From contig RSEF01000026.1 of assembly GCA_003993805.1 (NCBI GenBank), positions 3,473,801 through 3,537,800 of the forward strand: a stretch of DNA of 64,000 bases. Reading direction: 5' to 3'. Source of the stretch: Himantopus leucocephalus (Eukaryota; Chordata; Aves; Charadriiformes; Recurvirostridae). Shown here in pieces: positions 1 through 11,100 of this stretch (position 1 is its first letter; every line of letters begins with the position of its first letter). A program made the position numbers and the translations under genes. Under the pieces are notes generated by a model. That model saw only the letters and a program-made list of their open reading frames with translations, was not told the DNA's origin and searched no databases.

Positions 1-320
1 GTGAAATTTATCAGGCAGCTCCTATATCTTAATTAATCTTTATTCAGCCTTGGACATTTGCCTTGAACTCCATGGCAAAGAGTTCTCAGAAGTGCCCCAG
101 GGGTGGGGATGACAGCCCGGCTGGGTGTCCCCGCCTGGCTCCCCCCGGCCCCCAAAACCTCCCTCTCCTCTTCATCATAATTCGGGTGGGTTTTTTTTCT
201 CTCTAGCACTGATGCAAAATTAATTCCTAAGCATCCGGCCCTCCATTCGGGAGCCAGCTTTAGGTCTCCTGCCATGGGAACTGGGGTGCTCGTTTTCATA
301 GATTTAAGGAAATAAGTGTN

Positions 321-369
<49 letters not shown>

Positions 370-379
370 CTGGTTTTAG
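1..379. other. Non-coding stretch, probable IKBKE intron, with poly-T tract
   Basis: I see no coding exon here. The right end is a run of 49 T residues (321-369) preceded by a single N at 320. It runs directly into a normal acceptor (tggttttag) at 371-379. The region is best read as intron sequence upstream of the IKBKE exon at 380-481. The length of the homopolymer, next to an ambiguous base, suggests an assembly problem. Confidence 0.5.
320..369. repeat. Poly-T homopolymer with ambiguous base
   Basis: One N followed by 49 consecutive T residues. A single N beside a homopolymer recurs at 38321 and 50138, so this looks like a gap-closing or consensus artefact and not natural sequence. Confidence 0.8.
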
Positions 380-481
380 GGTGAATTTAGGGCACCTGGC
401 CAGGAAGGTTCTCTTGATTTTCCAGGATGACTGCGTCCAGCGGTACCAGGAGGCCCTGGCCCTGCACGGCAGCAGGATGAG
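380..481 (+). CDS. IKBKE: IKBKE (IKK-epsilon) internal exon near the 3' end, partial gene
   Basis: IKK-epsilon is the TBK1-related kinase that phosphorylates IRF3 and IRF7 downstream of RIG-I-like and Toll-like receptors. This exon encodes about 34 residues of the C-terminal helical (scaffold/dimerisation) region, not the kinase domain. The read-out includes NLGHLARKVLLIFQDDCVQR followed by YQEALALHGSRMR. From memory this is clearly closer to human IKK-epsilon (NLGHLAKRLLQVFQEECVQK) than to TBK1. The acceptor is tggttttag and the donor is AG|GTACCAG, which is weak. The frame could read through to a stop near 569. The position upstream of RASSF5 on the same strand agrees with human gene order. 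No upstream or downstream IKBKE exon was found, so the gene is broken by the window edge and probably by the gaps at 320 and 2049-2148. The call rests on a short similarity plus synteny. Confidence 0.72.
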
Positions 482-2008
482 GTACCAGCCCCCACCCAGC
501 CCTCGCCCGGGGTTTCGGGACTTTGGCTTTCGGGCCCCGGCAGGGATGGGAGAGGGGACTTTCCAGTAACCCAACAACAACCAGGGCTTCCAAATGCTCT
601 CGGCTATTGATCGAGCGTTGGGATGTGGATGGAGATGATGTTGGTAACTGCTGCCGAGGGACTCCTAAAGGGGTAATAAGACCTTAAAGAAGCAGCTCTG
701 TGTGACTGCTAGAAATCCCGCTGTGCACGCCGGTTCTTATCCCGTGCCGTGTATTTCTGCCCTGTTGTTTGAAGGTTTTTTTTAAAAAAAAGCCCTCTAA
801 ACTTGCAGCTTGGCTTCAAGCAGCTGGTTTCCTTGCTCTCTGACGGGGAGAGGTTATTTTATCAGGACAAACTTGCTATTGAGACAAAGAGATCTACTTA
901 TTAGGAATGATTTTCTGTTAAATGGTGTTTGGGGAATAATGCAAAGAGGAAATTACCTTGCAGTGATTGCACACAATCCCCTGCCTATGGCAGCAGCAAA
1001 GAGCAGGGGCGAGGGGGAGGCAGTTGGGGGAAGAGGATGTTGCAGAAATTGGGTTTTTATGGCAAGGTCGCTTTTAGAGAGCGGCATCCGTTCCCCTGGG
1101 CTGCCAGCGTGGGCGGGAGGAGAATGGTTTTCTGCAACGCCTTAGAATTAAACCTTTTGACCTGGTCCTTATTTCTGGTGTGGAGTAGCCCTGCACAGGA
1201 TTTACTGGGGGGGTGGATTTTTAGGCTAGAAATTTATCTCAGGTGCTCAGGAATGCCCCAGGAGCAGCGCCCTGCTCCTGCCCTGCCTTCTCCCCTCTCC
1301 CGCCTCAGCCGGGGCTTTCCACGCTGCAAACCCTCACCCGCGGGCAGGTTTCACTTTGGGCACAGAAGCTGTTGCCCACAGTCACTTCCCACCGTGTCCC
1401 ATTGCGGGACAGTGACATCTCCCCTTGGCCTGAGCAGGAATTCTGTCTCGGGGTGAGAATCCCCTCTGGGTGTAGGGCCCCACCGAGTCTGTGCAGCGCA
1501 GGAGCCCCGTCTGCACTACAGCCGGGCTCTTACCTTTGCTCACAGGGAGGAAAAAAACTTCTTCGTGTTTTTCTGGAGTATTTTTGTATCTGTTTTTCTC
1601 TCCTTAGGGAGAAGGCATTGTGAGTCACAACTGGATATTTTTAATTTATTGTTATTTCAGTTTTAATTGTCCTGTTTTGAGTTTCTTCCTGCTAGCAGCC
1701 AGGGTTTGTGGTGTGGTGGCTGTTTTTGTAGGGACTGGAGGTGGACTGTTCACCTTAAATATTCTTTCCTTTTTTTTTTTTTTTTTCTTAAAGCCAAACC
1801 AAACCTTTTTTTTATAGAACTCACGGCGCGCCTGCTGGGAGCCTGGCACCTCTGCCCTGGAGCCCCTGGCAGGAATTGGGGCAGTTGGTTCCCCCAAAAA
1901 TCACAGGAGGATTTACTCCCGAGGCTGAGAGGGGCACACTGCCCACACTGTCACCCCTCCCCCGGCAGAGCCCCCCCAATGCTGCCTGTTCTGGGCTTTG
2001 CTGCCAGT
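482..2008. other. Non-coding, IKBKE intron or 3' flank
   Basis: I looked for the remaining C-terminal exons of IKBKE, including the conserved final helical segment, and could not recognise them. Open frames here are short and have no recognisable domains. A stretch near 800-900 reads FKQLVSLLSDGERLFYQDK in one frame but has no clear family match. Confidence 0.4.
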
Positions 2009-2048
2009 AGAATCACAGAATGGTTTGGGTTGGAAGGGACCTTGAAGA
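2009..2048 (-). mobile_element. CR1 LINE 3' end, truncated by assembly gap
   Basis: The segment agaatcacagaatggtttgg followed by gttggaagggaccttgaaga is the reverse complement of the well-known 3' terminus of avian CR1 non-LTR retrotransposons, next to their ATTCTRTG-type tail. The element therefore points leftwards (minus strand) and its body runs into the 100-N gap. It is the only clear CR1 copy I found in 64 kb, and it is the best single indicator of a bird genome. Confidence 0.9.
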
Positions 2049-2148
2049 NNNNNNNNNNNNNNNNNNNNNNNNNNNNNNNNNNNNNNNNNNNNNNNNNNNN
2101 NNNNNNNNNNNNNNNNNNNNNNNNNNNNNNNNNNNNNNNNNNNNNNNN
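2049..2148. other. Assembly gap (100 N)
   Basis: Exactly 100 Ns, the conventional size for a gap of unknown length. It interrupts a CR1 element, so it was probably caused by the repeat. Missing IKBKE 3' exons and RASSF5 5' exons could lie here. Confidence 0.95.
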
Positions 2149-5100
2149 GCAGGATCGGTCCAGCTGACTCTCATAACATGATGCAGTTTTCCTTTTAAAA
2201 ATCAAAGTGGTTATAAGGACTCGCCTAGCTGAATTTCAAGCCCACTCAGACATTAGCACTGTGGAAGTGGTAACTTCTGGTTTGGTTTTTGCACCACAAC
2301 TGACGTGTAAGGGACGAGGGGCTTGGCAGTCCCGTGCTGCTTTATGCCATACACGCAACCTGCTGTTTCGGAGACGCATCTTTAAATCCACGGCCGGGTC
2401 ACAGCTGCTGGCAGGGCCGGGAGCCCTGTGCGAGGTCACTGGTTTTGTTTTCCAGTGCAGGTCGGTTACTCTCTGCCCACCTTAAATTGTGCTGCAGTGG
2501 AAACAGTTAAACCATCTGTCACTGGGAGCTTAATAAAAGCAAATTAATTCCACACCAGGTGCAAGATGACTTATAAAATAACCCTAAGAAAACATAATAT
2601 GGCCGTTAAAACCTGTACTCATCAAATTGGCATAATGCAGGGTTTCTTTTTCAATTACAACTGCACGTGGAAAGGGAGAGAACAACCTGTTGCCCATAGC
2701 TGCGGCTGTACGATCATGTAAATTGTCGGAGTTGTGATGGCCGAGGGTTGGAATCCCATTTCCTTGGGGCAATCCTGACATCGGGGCGTTTGCTCTTCCA
2801 GGCGCAGATGAAGGCTCGAGGTGCTGTGCTGCTCTCGGGGTTTGGTCGCGCTGGCTAAGCAGTGGGTGCTGGTGCCGGTGGGACCCAGTGTCGGTGGGAC
2901 CCTGGGGGCTGTGGGCGCTTCGGCTGATGTTCGGGTGTCCTGGCCTGAGTGACACAGGATTAATTTCTCTTTCAGTAATTTTAATTTTCAGTAAGGTCTC
3001 TTCTAATGCTTGGGAAAACTGCACTTTTAGAAGACTCTAGTGTCTGAAATTGTGAAAATACTTACTTTATAGCCAGCTATGGTGTGTGGGTTTCAAGGTC
3101 TCAGTGTTTTCGAGCTTGCCATGTGCAGGGCCAAGGAGGAGCAAGACCCGAGCACTTGACCCAAGCTGGCCGACAGGGTTATTTCATACCATGAATGGCA
3201 CAGTCAATAAAAATTAGAAAGTTTGCTGAGGAGTTTCCTCTCTTCTGTGATCGCTGCCATCCTGAGAACGTCTCACCCCGGTGCCCGAGCCCTGAGCCCT
3301 TCCCTTCTTCCCAAAGCCGCAGCGCTCGCAGGGTCCCACATTGGCTGTCACTGCTGGGAGCGCACGGCTTCTACGGACAGAATGGGCTGAGTATGATCCT
3401 TGGGTATTTTACATTGGTATCGGGATCAATACTGGTTCTTTAGTATTATTAATGTTAATTATTTAGTCTTATTCTGTTAAATCTGTTTATATTTCAACTC
3501 TTGGGTTTCCTTGTTTTTTCCTGATTCCCCTTCCCAGGTGGGGAGGGGTCATCGGGTGAGAGAATAATTGCCTAAATGACAATAAATTGTTGCTGGTTCC
3601 TCAAACCATAACATTGGGTTAGTCAAAACAGACAGGCTTGGTAAATAAATAAATTATGGGCAGCTTTCTGTCCTAATATGTTTTCCCAGACGAGAGTCTG
3701 AGCATCAAGGGGCTGCAGGATGGGCAGGGGAAGGCGGCGATTCGGGAGCACCGTGGTGCAGGTGGGAGCCGAGCTGCCTCCGGCTTTCCCCAGCGCTGCC
3801 AGGGCAGGAGCAGCGGTGAGAGGGGCAAAGTGCCCTCCTGCCAGGGCAGCGCGTCCCAGCCACTGCCCAACTCCGGCTCCTGGGAACAAGATTCGATCTC
3901 CACCGGCAGCAGCGGGGCGGTTTTGGGTGCCTCGGCAGGGTCCCGCTGCCGTGGGCGCGCTGGGCGGGCTGCAGGGGTTCGTTCATTGATGGAGTTGCGC
4001 GGGGACACGGCGCCAGTCCTGTGACGTGGTGCCACCAGCACCGCGTTCCTGCGCCAGGCTTCCCGCTCCTCCTGCTGCCAGTGATTTAGGTTCCCTGGAG
4101 CGTGAAGCAATTAGTGTCTGCCGTGTGCCTGCTGCGAAACCCCGGGGACCGGCACCGCTCCAGGCTGCTGCGGTCCTGGGTGCACCGTGCATCCTCCATG
4201 GAAACCGGGCGGCATCGGCGCGCGAGCTGCTCGGAGAGCTCTTAATTGCTGGCACGCGGTATTTTCCTCGGCTGGGAACATCACAAGAGGGGAAGGACTT
4301 GCCCCGCTGGAGAGAAGCAAGTTGCAGTGGCAGGGGCAGACTGAGCCGCTCTGTTGCTTTTGCCCTGCGTGTCTGGGTGGGTGCTGGCCGGGTTGTGTTT
4401 GTGCCGGGGATGAAGTGTGGCATACGTGCATGGCGTGCCTTACCGCTGCAGCTCTGCCGTGCAGCCACAGGTCCCTTTGCACGCGGGAGGGGACGGTCCC
4501 GGGGGTCTCGGGGCGCTGGCTCGCTGTGTGAGTGGGGTGGGGGGCTGACGCACGGCGGTGCCTGTCCCCAGCGCTGTGACGTGAGGAAGTGGAGGGTTTG
4601 AGTGCACATCTTCCGTTAACCTAAAGGGAGGGTTTTGTTGGTTTTTTTTTTTCTTTTCCCCAGTGCTACTTTTGAAAGTCTCTGCCCTTGGCATTGTTTT
4701 TAAAGACTCCCACGCCAGCCCAGCACCCGTGTGCGGCCACGGAATTGCAGTCAACAGATTGCAGTGAAGCATGTGCCTAAGGACTTTGACGAATTGGGGA
4801 GTCGAATTTGCCATTATGATAAGTGGATGTTTATGTGCCATTATTAAATACCTCAGGAAAGCTTTGCTTTTATTTTCTTAAGGCACTGAACAAGGAGGAG
4901 ACTGTAATGCAGTGGCAGTGTTCCTCCACTGGGCTCCAAGATCTGCATTTCGGGAGGTCTCGTACTGTTTGCATCTCTCAAGCAGAAACTGTGAACTCTC
5001 ATTTGGGAATCACTTGAATGAATTCGGGGCTCTCGAATCCCAGGGCTGTAGCCGTCTTGCCAGATTGCAACCAGGATTTCGGTTTGTCCTGTGCTTGATT

Positions 5101-8067
5101 CTCCTCCTAAAAGAAATATCATGGGTAGCCTGGGGCGATTCTGGCTTATTTACAGCTTGCTGCATCCCGGTCTCATGTACTGCGGGGCTGCCCGGGAAGA
5201 GACAGGCTTTGCTCCCAAAGTTGCTATTTTTTTTTTTCCTTTTTTACCGTCAAGAAGGTTACAGTTTTTGTTCTGTACCGGCCTCGATAGCACATCCCTT
5301 CACGCTTTTTGCTCTCTGCTAATGCTAACTTCTGAGCAAGCCCACACAAAATACGGGAGCGCTGCTCGCGGTTGCAGGCAGCACTGTGGGAAATGCGTTC
5401 CCAGCCTGTCTCCGGGGAAGGTGGTGAGTTATGGAAAGGCAGCAGAGCGCTGTGCTGTGAAACCCGGCCCGCTGAGCACAATCCAAGACGCACGCAGGAT
5501 TGTTTGCAGCCGGTCCAGATTTTGGGATGCTGCAGGCTGTGCGTTAGAGGGGACCTGCTCCCTTGGCTGGGTGGAAAGCCCCTCTGCTCTGGGTAACCCA
5601 GGCCAAAGTGCTGTCAAACCTTGACGCACCAGATGAGCCTCGTGTAGGGAGTTTCCAGTGGTCTTGTGGCAATAAAGTCATCGGGGCTTCTTGAATGCCA
5701 CTGTTGGGCCCACGTCCTGCTGCCGGCGAGGCAAGCGGCTGGAGAAGCCGGTGAAGAGCTCCAGCGATCGTGCAAAGAAACGACCAGCACATACTGCTGC
5801 AGGCTGTAATTCTTGCTGCTGGTTCGCGGCCGGCACCATGGTTGGACGTGATTGGCGTCCCCGGGCTGGAGATGTGCTCAGGGCAGGAATTTGGCTGCGG
5901 TACCTCGCGGGGAACACGGCTCAGCTGTGTGTCCTCACAAGCTGCCCGCAGAGACCACGGTGTAGTCGCTGCAGTCCTGTCCTTGCGGCGGGTTGTTTCC
6001 CACGAGGAGACCCAAAGGTGGCTGCTGGGCTTGACCATGCAGCCAGGGAACTCCTGGGTTAGTTTAGCTCCCTGTATCTCATTTCTTTTAATAGATTTTC
6101 TTAGCCTGCTTGTGAATTTGAATTTACGTCAGGGTCGCACAAGCCCTTGCTTCCACCTCACTATTACAGGAGCCATTAACTCTGCAACAGACTGTTCCAG
6201 ATGGATGCTGAAGGTGAGCGGCTGCTTTTGTCCCAAGTACCTGCAGTGGGCTTGGTGTCGCACTCCCAGGGATGGAGGTGGGATGCAGGGGATGTCCCCA
6301 GAAGCACTCGCTGCCTGTCTGGCTGTGGCTCAGTACCTTTAGCTTTGTGCTCTGGGTTTCCCTCCCCTCCTTGGCCCCCCTGCACGGTGCAGGCAAAGCA
6401 CTGGAGCCTTGAGGGGCTCTGCAGCTGCCGAGGCTGATCTTAAACTCTTAGGGTGGGAAGGCAGAAAATCCCTGCCCGTATGTGCTGGCACATCCTTTCC
6501 AGCTTTCCAGCAGGTTTTTGGAGAAGAGCTCACTGGTTCTTGTGTTCCCGCGGTGCCTGAGCATCCCTGGGCTTTGCCAGCGCGATGGTGGAGGATCGCA
6601 TCCTGACGTTGTGTTTCCAGGGTGCCCGTGGGCCTTCGCAGCCTGTGCCTTGGGCAGATGGGAGGTGGGAGCGGGGCTCGGGCTCCTGCTTGAGGCTCCT
6701 ACAAACCTTCTCTGCAGAAAACCATCTGCAACTGCGTGTGGCCGGTGCCTCACCAGAGCCTCCCTCCCAGCTCCCCCAACACTGTTCTTGCTCTCTCCCT
6801 GTCTTGCGTGTCCCTGGGGCAAGGTGGCTGGCATCCCGCGAGCCTTGCTTGCCTGCCTTCCAGGCAGGGAGCGGGAGGCTGGGTGGCCAGAGATGCCTCC
6901 CTGGGGCTGGATGGGACCTGCGGGGCACAGGGCTCGGCGGTGGTTTGTGTGCTTTCCTCCAGCGTTCCCCAGAGACGCGTGCTCTGGCCCTCTTCTGCAG
7001 AAAGCATCTTACTTTTCCCCTTTGACATGGCCTGTAATGGGCACCGTGGTCCTGCTGCCCGCTAGCGCAGGTCTTGCAGCCGCTCCGACCCCCCGGCAGC
7101 ATCTCCTGGCCTGGACACAGCCCCGGTCCCGAGTTGGCTGAGCCCGTGCTGCCGGCAGTGCTGGGCTCCGCTCCGGCGCTTTGTCCAAACCCATTCATTG
7201 CTTAAATGCTCTAAACCCTGGGTTGTGTTTGGGAAGCTCCCACCAGCTGCCTCTCCGCGACGGGATAGTGTTTTCCATTAGCAACATTTCCGTGTGTGAC
7301 CTGCTGGTAAAGGCCACCTATGCACCAAATCTGTCACTTTGCCTCCCAAGAGGAAACTCCCCAAAACCCGGGTGAGAAGCAGCAGCCGCTCTGTCCTCCC
7401 GGTGAGCCCACGCGCGGGCAGACACTGAGTGGCTTCTGACACGGGCTGGGATGCCTCGACTGATTTATTAGTGAGTGATTTATTAGTCACGCAGCCGGCT
7501 TGCTGCTTGTGTGATCTTACAGCTCTGAGCTATAATTTCCAAAGCTAAGGAGGAGTAATCCAGCAGAGATTTAACTTCAGGCTCTGCCCGGGTGAGCCTG
7601 CTGGAGGCTGGTTGAGGAGCACCCCGGGTGTTTAAGGGGGCGCCTGCCTTGGGTAGGCAGAGCCATGACTGCTGGAAATAGGATGTGATTTTTCAATGGT
7701 GTTGGAAGAAGCAAAGAAACGCTCGGCGGGTGCGGGTGGCGTGTTTTGAAAGCGGGTTTGAGACGCTGAATTCTTTGCCCTGGTTTGTACTGGGATGTCT
7801 TTACTGTTCTGTGCCTCAGTGTCCCACTAACTGGTGGGTTTTGTGTCACCCTCCGCTGCCTGTTACTGGTGTACAGAGGCGGTTTGGGGCACGTTTACCC
7901 TCTTGGCTGTAGGGACCATCTCCACCTGCGCCATCGCTGCTAGCCTGAGCTCAGGGTCTGCGCAGCTTCTTTGTTCCTCTGTTTCCCAAACAAAAGCAGA
8001 GCCAAACAGATGTGGTGTGACCCAATACACACACAAAGCAGCTAAAGCCTGTCTCTTCTCATTTCAG
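2149..8067. other. Non-coding region between IKBKE and the first visible RASSF5 exon
   Basis: No exon was found for the RASSF5 C1 zinc-finger region or for the short RAPL-type first exon. GC-rich pockets at 3.7-4.5 kb and 6.4-7.2 kb give open frames on both strands that look like composition effects. An AT-rich stretch at about 2500-2660 has the look of a conserved non-coding element. One exon-like interval (6170-6213) is listed separately. Confidence 0.5.
6170..6213 (+). other. Candidate 44-nt cassette exon, possibly RASSF5
   Basis: A pyrimidine-rich acceptor (cacctcactattacag) and a strong donor (AAG|GTGAGC) flank 44 nt. If it is entered with one base carried over, it stays open, reads AINSATDCSRWMLK, and leaves in the phase 0 needed by the RASSF5 exon at 8068. 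The peptide does not clearly match any RASSF5 isoform I know, so this may be chance. Confidence 0.2.
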
Positions 8068-8181
8068 AATGTAACACAAACGGTAGAAGAAGAAAAACCT
8101 GAGCCTCCAACCGTCCAGGAGATCAAACAGAAAATTGAAAAATACAATGCAAAAGTTACAAACTGCCTGTTGATGAAGCTG
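8068..8181 (+). CDS. RASSF5: RASSF5 exon, linker before the RA domain
   Basis: Acceptor ctcatttcag, donor CTG|GTAAGT, 38 codons, phase 0 at both ends. It encodes NVTQTVEEEKPEPPTVQEIK and then KIEKYNAKVTNCLLMKL. The human counterpart (NVCKPVEE, then LQEIKQKIDSYN) is the first exon shared by all RASSF5 isoforms. Confidence 0.94.
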
Positions 8182-11100
8182 GTAAGTATTGGGCTCCGTT
8201 TACCTAATTCACAGAAAGAGTGATGCGCGGTAACCTCTGGCCAGCCCGCGCTGCCACAAACAGAGGAGCCCACGTTGTTGTAGCGGGGATGAGTCACGGC
8301 AGAACTGGGGCTGCGACACTGCCGTTCAGCAGCTGTCGCAAAGTGGATTTAGAAACACAAAGTGGATTCAGAAAGACAAAGTGTATTTAGAAACACAAAG
8401 AGGATTTGGAAACACAAAGCCTTTCTAGAAAGAGATGCTGTTCTCCTCTGCCACTGCCAGGCTCGTTTAAGCAGAGGTCTAAGAACCACAGGGGATGTTG
8501 TATGTGTTGAAGCTTTAATTGCAAACTTGCTTGTCACCACCTGGAAGTAAAGCTTACGTTATGATGATGTGTGGTGAGAAGACAAGGAAATCACCTCTTT
8601 TACAAACTGGAGTACCACAAAGGTATGAACTTCACAGGATCTTACAGAGAGGGGGAAAAGCTTCTTAAAGAGTGAACTAATTAAATTGTAGAACTTCAAG
8701 AACAGCAGCTACCTAACTCCCTGGTGCTTGCTAACATCTGAAAACAAACCTGAAGCTTATTTAAAGTAGTAGATCTTACAACAGCTTCCTTTGTGAAGGA
8801 ATTTCCAAATGCACAGTAATTTCTGCCGGAATGTCTCTCCCATCGATTTTTATCACCCGTTGACTTAGAGGAGTCATTCGGGACCCAAATGTTTACTCTT
8901 GAGTTACTTTTCTTGAAGCTTAGTGAAAACACAGTCTTGAGACTTGACACAGTCCTGGGACTTGACTGGGCTGAGCCGCTGGCGGTGGCCCGTCGGGGGG
9001 ACTGCAGGCTCCGGACACCTGAGGTGGATCCCTCGGTTCTGCCTGGCGCCCGCGGATGGACCATACAGAGCCAGCTTTTCTCTTGATTTCTGTGTTTTTG
9101 CAAAGCTGAGGGTAGGGTAAGGGACCTGTCATGAGACAAGCTGATCTTGAATGATTTATTATTACATGGAGGTGTGAGAATCCCATAAGCAGGGAATAAA
9201 CCGTGAGGAATACGGTTGGGAGATCTGGCTGAACGCGAGGCACGGAGACCTTCCCAGAGGTTTCAAATCCTCACTTAAGTGCAACTCCAAATTACATGTA
9301 AACGTTTCCATCACTGACTTGTAGCAGTGTTGGATTTAAATAAGACGAGATCGCACAGACGTGAGGAAGGGATGAGTCATTACCGAGTGGAAGGAACAGG
9401 AGAAAATCAGTAGTGACTAACCCAAAATTACTGGTTACTTTTTACATGATTAATAAGAAACCCTCAGACTCCTAGCAGTACCGAGGGGTGGAAAGTCCTG
9501 TGGTCACCCCGCAGGCTGCAGCGCTGTAGACCAGAAAGCCCCTTGTAGCGGGGGGAATGACTGGAAGCTCTCCCCAGAGTCTGACCCCCCTTCTCCTTTC
9601 CTTTAGAACGACGATGGGACGTACACAGGTTTCATTAAAGTGCATTTGAAACTGCGCCGCCCCGTGACGGTCCCGGCAGGGATCCGGCCGCAGTCCATCT
9701 ACGATGCCCTCAAGGAGGTGAACCTGGCCGATATGACGGACAAGAGAACGTCGTTCTACTTGCCGCTGGATGCCATCAAGCAGCTCCACATCAGCAGCAC
9801 GACCACAGTGAGCGAGGTGATCCAGGGGCTCCTGAAGAAATTCATGGTGGTGGATAACCCTCAGAAGTTTGCACTTTTCAAGGAGATGCGGAAAGATGGG
9901 CAAGGTGAGTGCGCGCCCCGGACCCGCCAGCTTTCCTGTGGCTAATCAGTTTCACTTACCACTTTGTGTTGCAGAAACATACCCAAAGCATTCTTCTAGG
10001 GGCTCGGCGGCGTGTCAGGCGGGCAGTGCCTAAATGTCAGATGAATAAACGGCCTGACCACCACAAGAGGTGATGCTGCTTAAGCCAATGGGGAATCACT
10101 GGTGTTCAGAAGGGGGCTGAAGCCACCCAAGACCTAACAGAGATCATTGTGGATCTCTGATAGAGACTCAGCTGCTTCCACTATGATCCTGAGCAGCACA
10201 AACCGCTTTCACATGCTCCAGTTGACCTTCTGAGCTTTCCTCCGCCCTGGCAGCCACGGGCTGACTGTGGACGTCTGCTGTCCCCTTGCAGTGCTCTTCC
10301 AGAAGCTCCCTCTCACCGAGTACCCCCTGTACCTCCGGCTGCTGGCGGGCCCCGACACAGATGCGCTCAGTTTCGTGCTGAAGGAAAATGAAACAGGGGA
10401 AGTTGAGGTATGTCGGTGACTCTTTCCTTTGGTTTTCACATGAACATTAACAACGTCGCGGAGCACGTGGTGGCGTTGCAGAGTGGGGAGATGTACGGCA
10501 GAGGCAGCACGGGGTGAAGCGGTGCCTCACAAGCAAGACTGCTTCTCTCTAATGGGGCTGGGTTTGCCTTCGAAAATACTGAGCGTGATGCTAGTTTTTC
10601 TCCAAACTTGAATTATCAACTGAGTGGACTGATTGTACCTTACTTTCAAAAAAAAAAAAAAAGTTTGGGTAATTCATTGCTCCTACATTACATTGATTTT
10701 AAAAAAATTTAAACTTGAGCTGTGAAAATGCTGAGGCCAGTTTTGATGGCCAACCCATAATCTGTTTACAGAACCAAGCAACGCCATCCCAGAGTTAATC
10801 TTCAATAATTAGATTAGCTAAATGCTGTTGCAAGTAATCCCCTAATTTAAGTAGAAGCCAGGGACGCTCAGGTAATACATTTGCAGTCAAGTTTTTGGTT
10901 GCAATCATGCTCCCTTCTATGACGAAGGCAAACGCTGGGAGCTGCCGCATCCCGCGGGATTCTGCCTCCCGTGCTGGGAGCGGCTCCATGCCGCGGGGTG
11001 GTTCAGGACGTGCCGTGCCGCTGGCGGAGTGGGACTGTGGTGGGCAAGGACGCCGCAGGAATGCCGGCTTCCCGCGGCAGCGCTGAGCAGCCACGAGGCA

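Noticed and set aside
800..900. Frame reading FKQLVSLLSDGERLFYQDK, considered as a further IKBKE exon
   Set aside because: I could not align it with any IKBKE or TBK1 segment and the donor side ends in a stop.
3195..3443. Frame reading FCDRCHPENVSPRC, considered as a zinc-binding exon
   Set aside because: No recognised spacing, no splice context, and it dissolves into Pro/Ser-rich chance sequence.
4330..4490. Cysteine-rich frame, considered as the RASSF5 C1 zinc-finger exon
   Set aside because: Spacing of Cys and His does not follow the C1 pattern and there are no flanking splice sites in phase.
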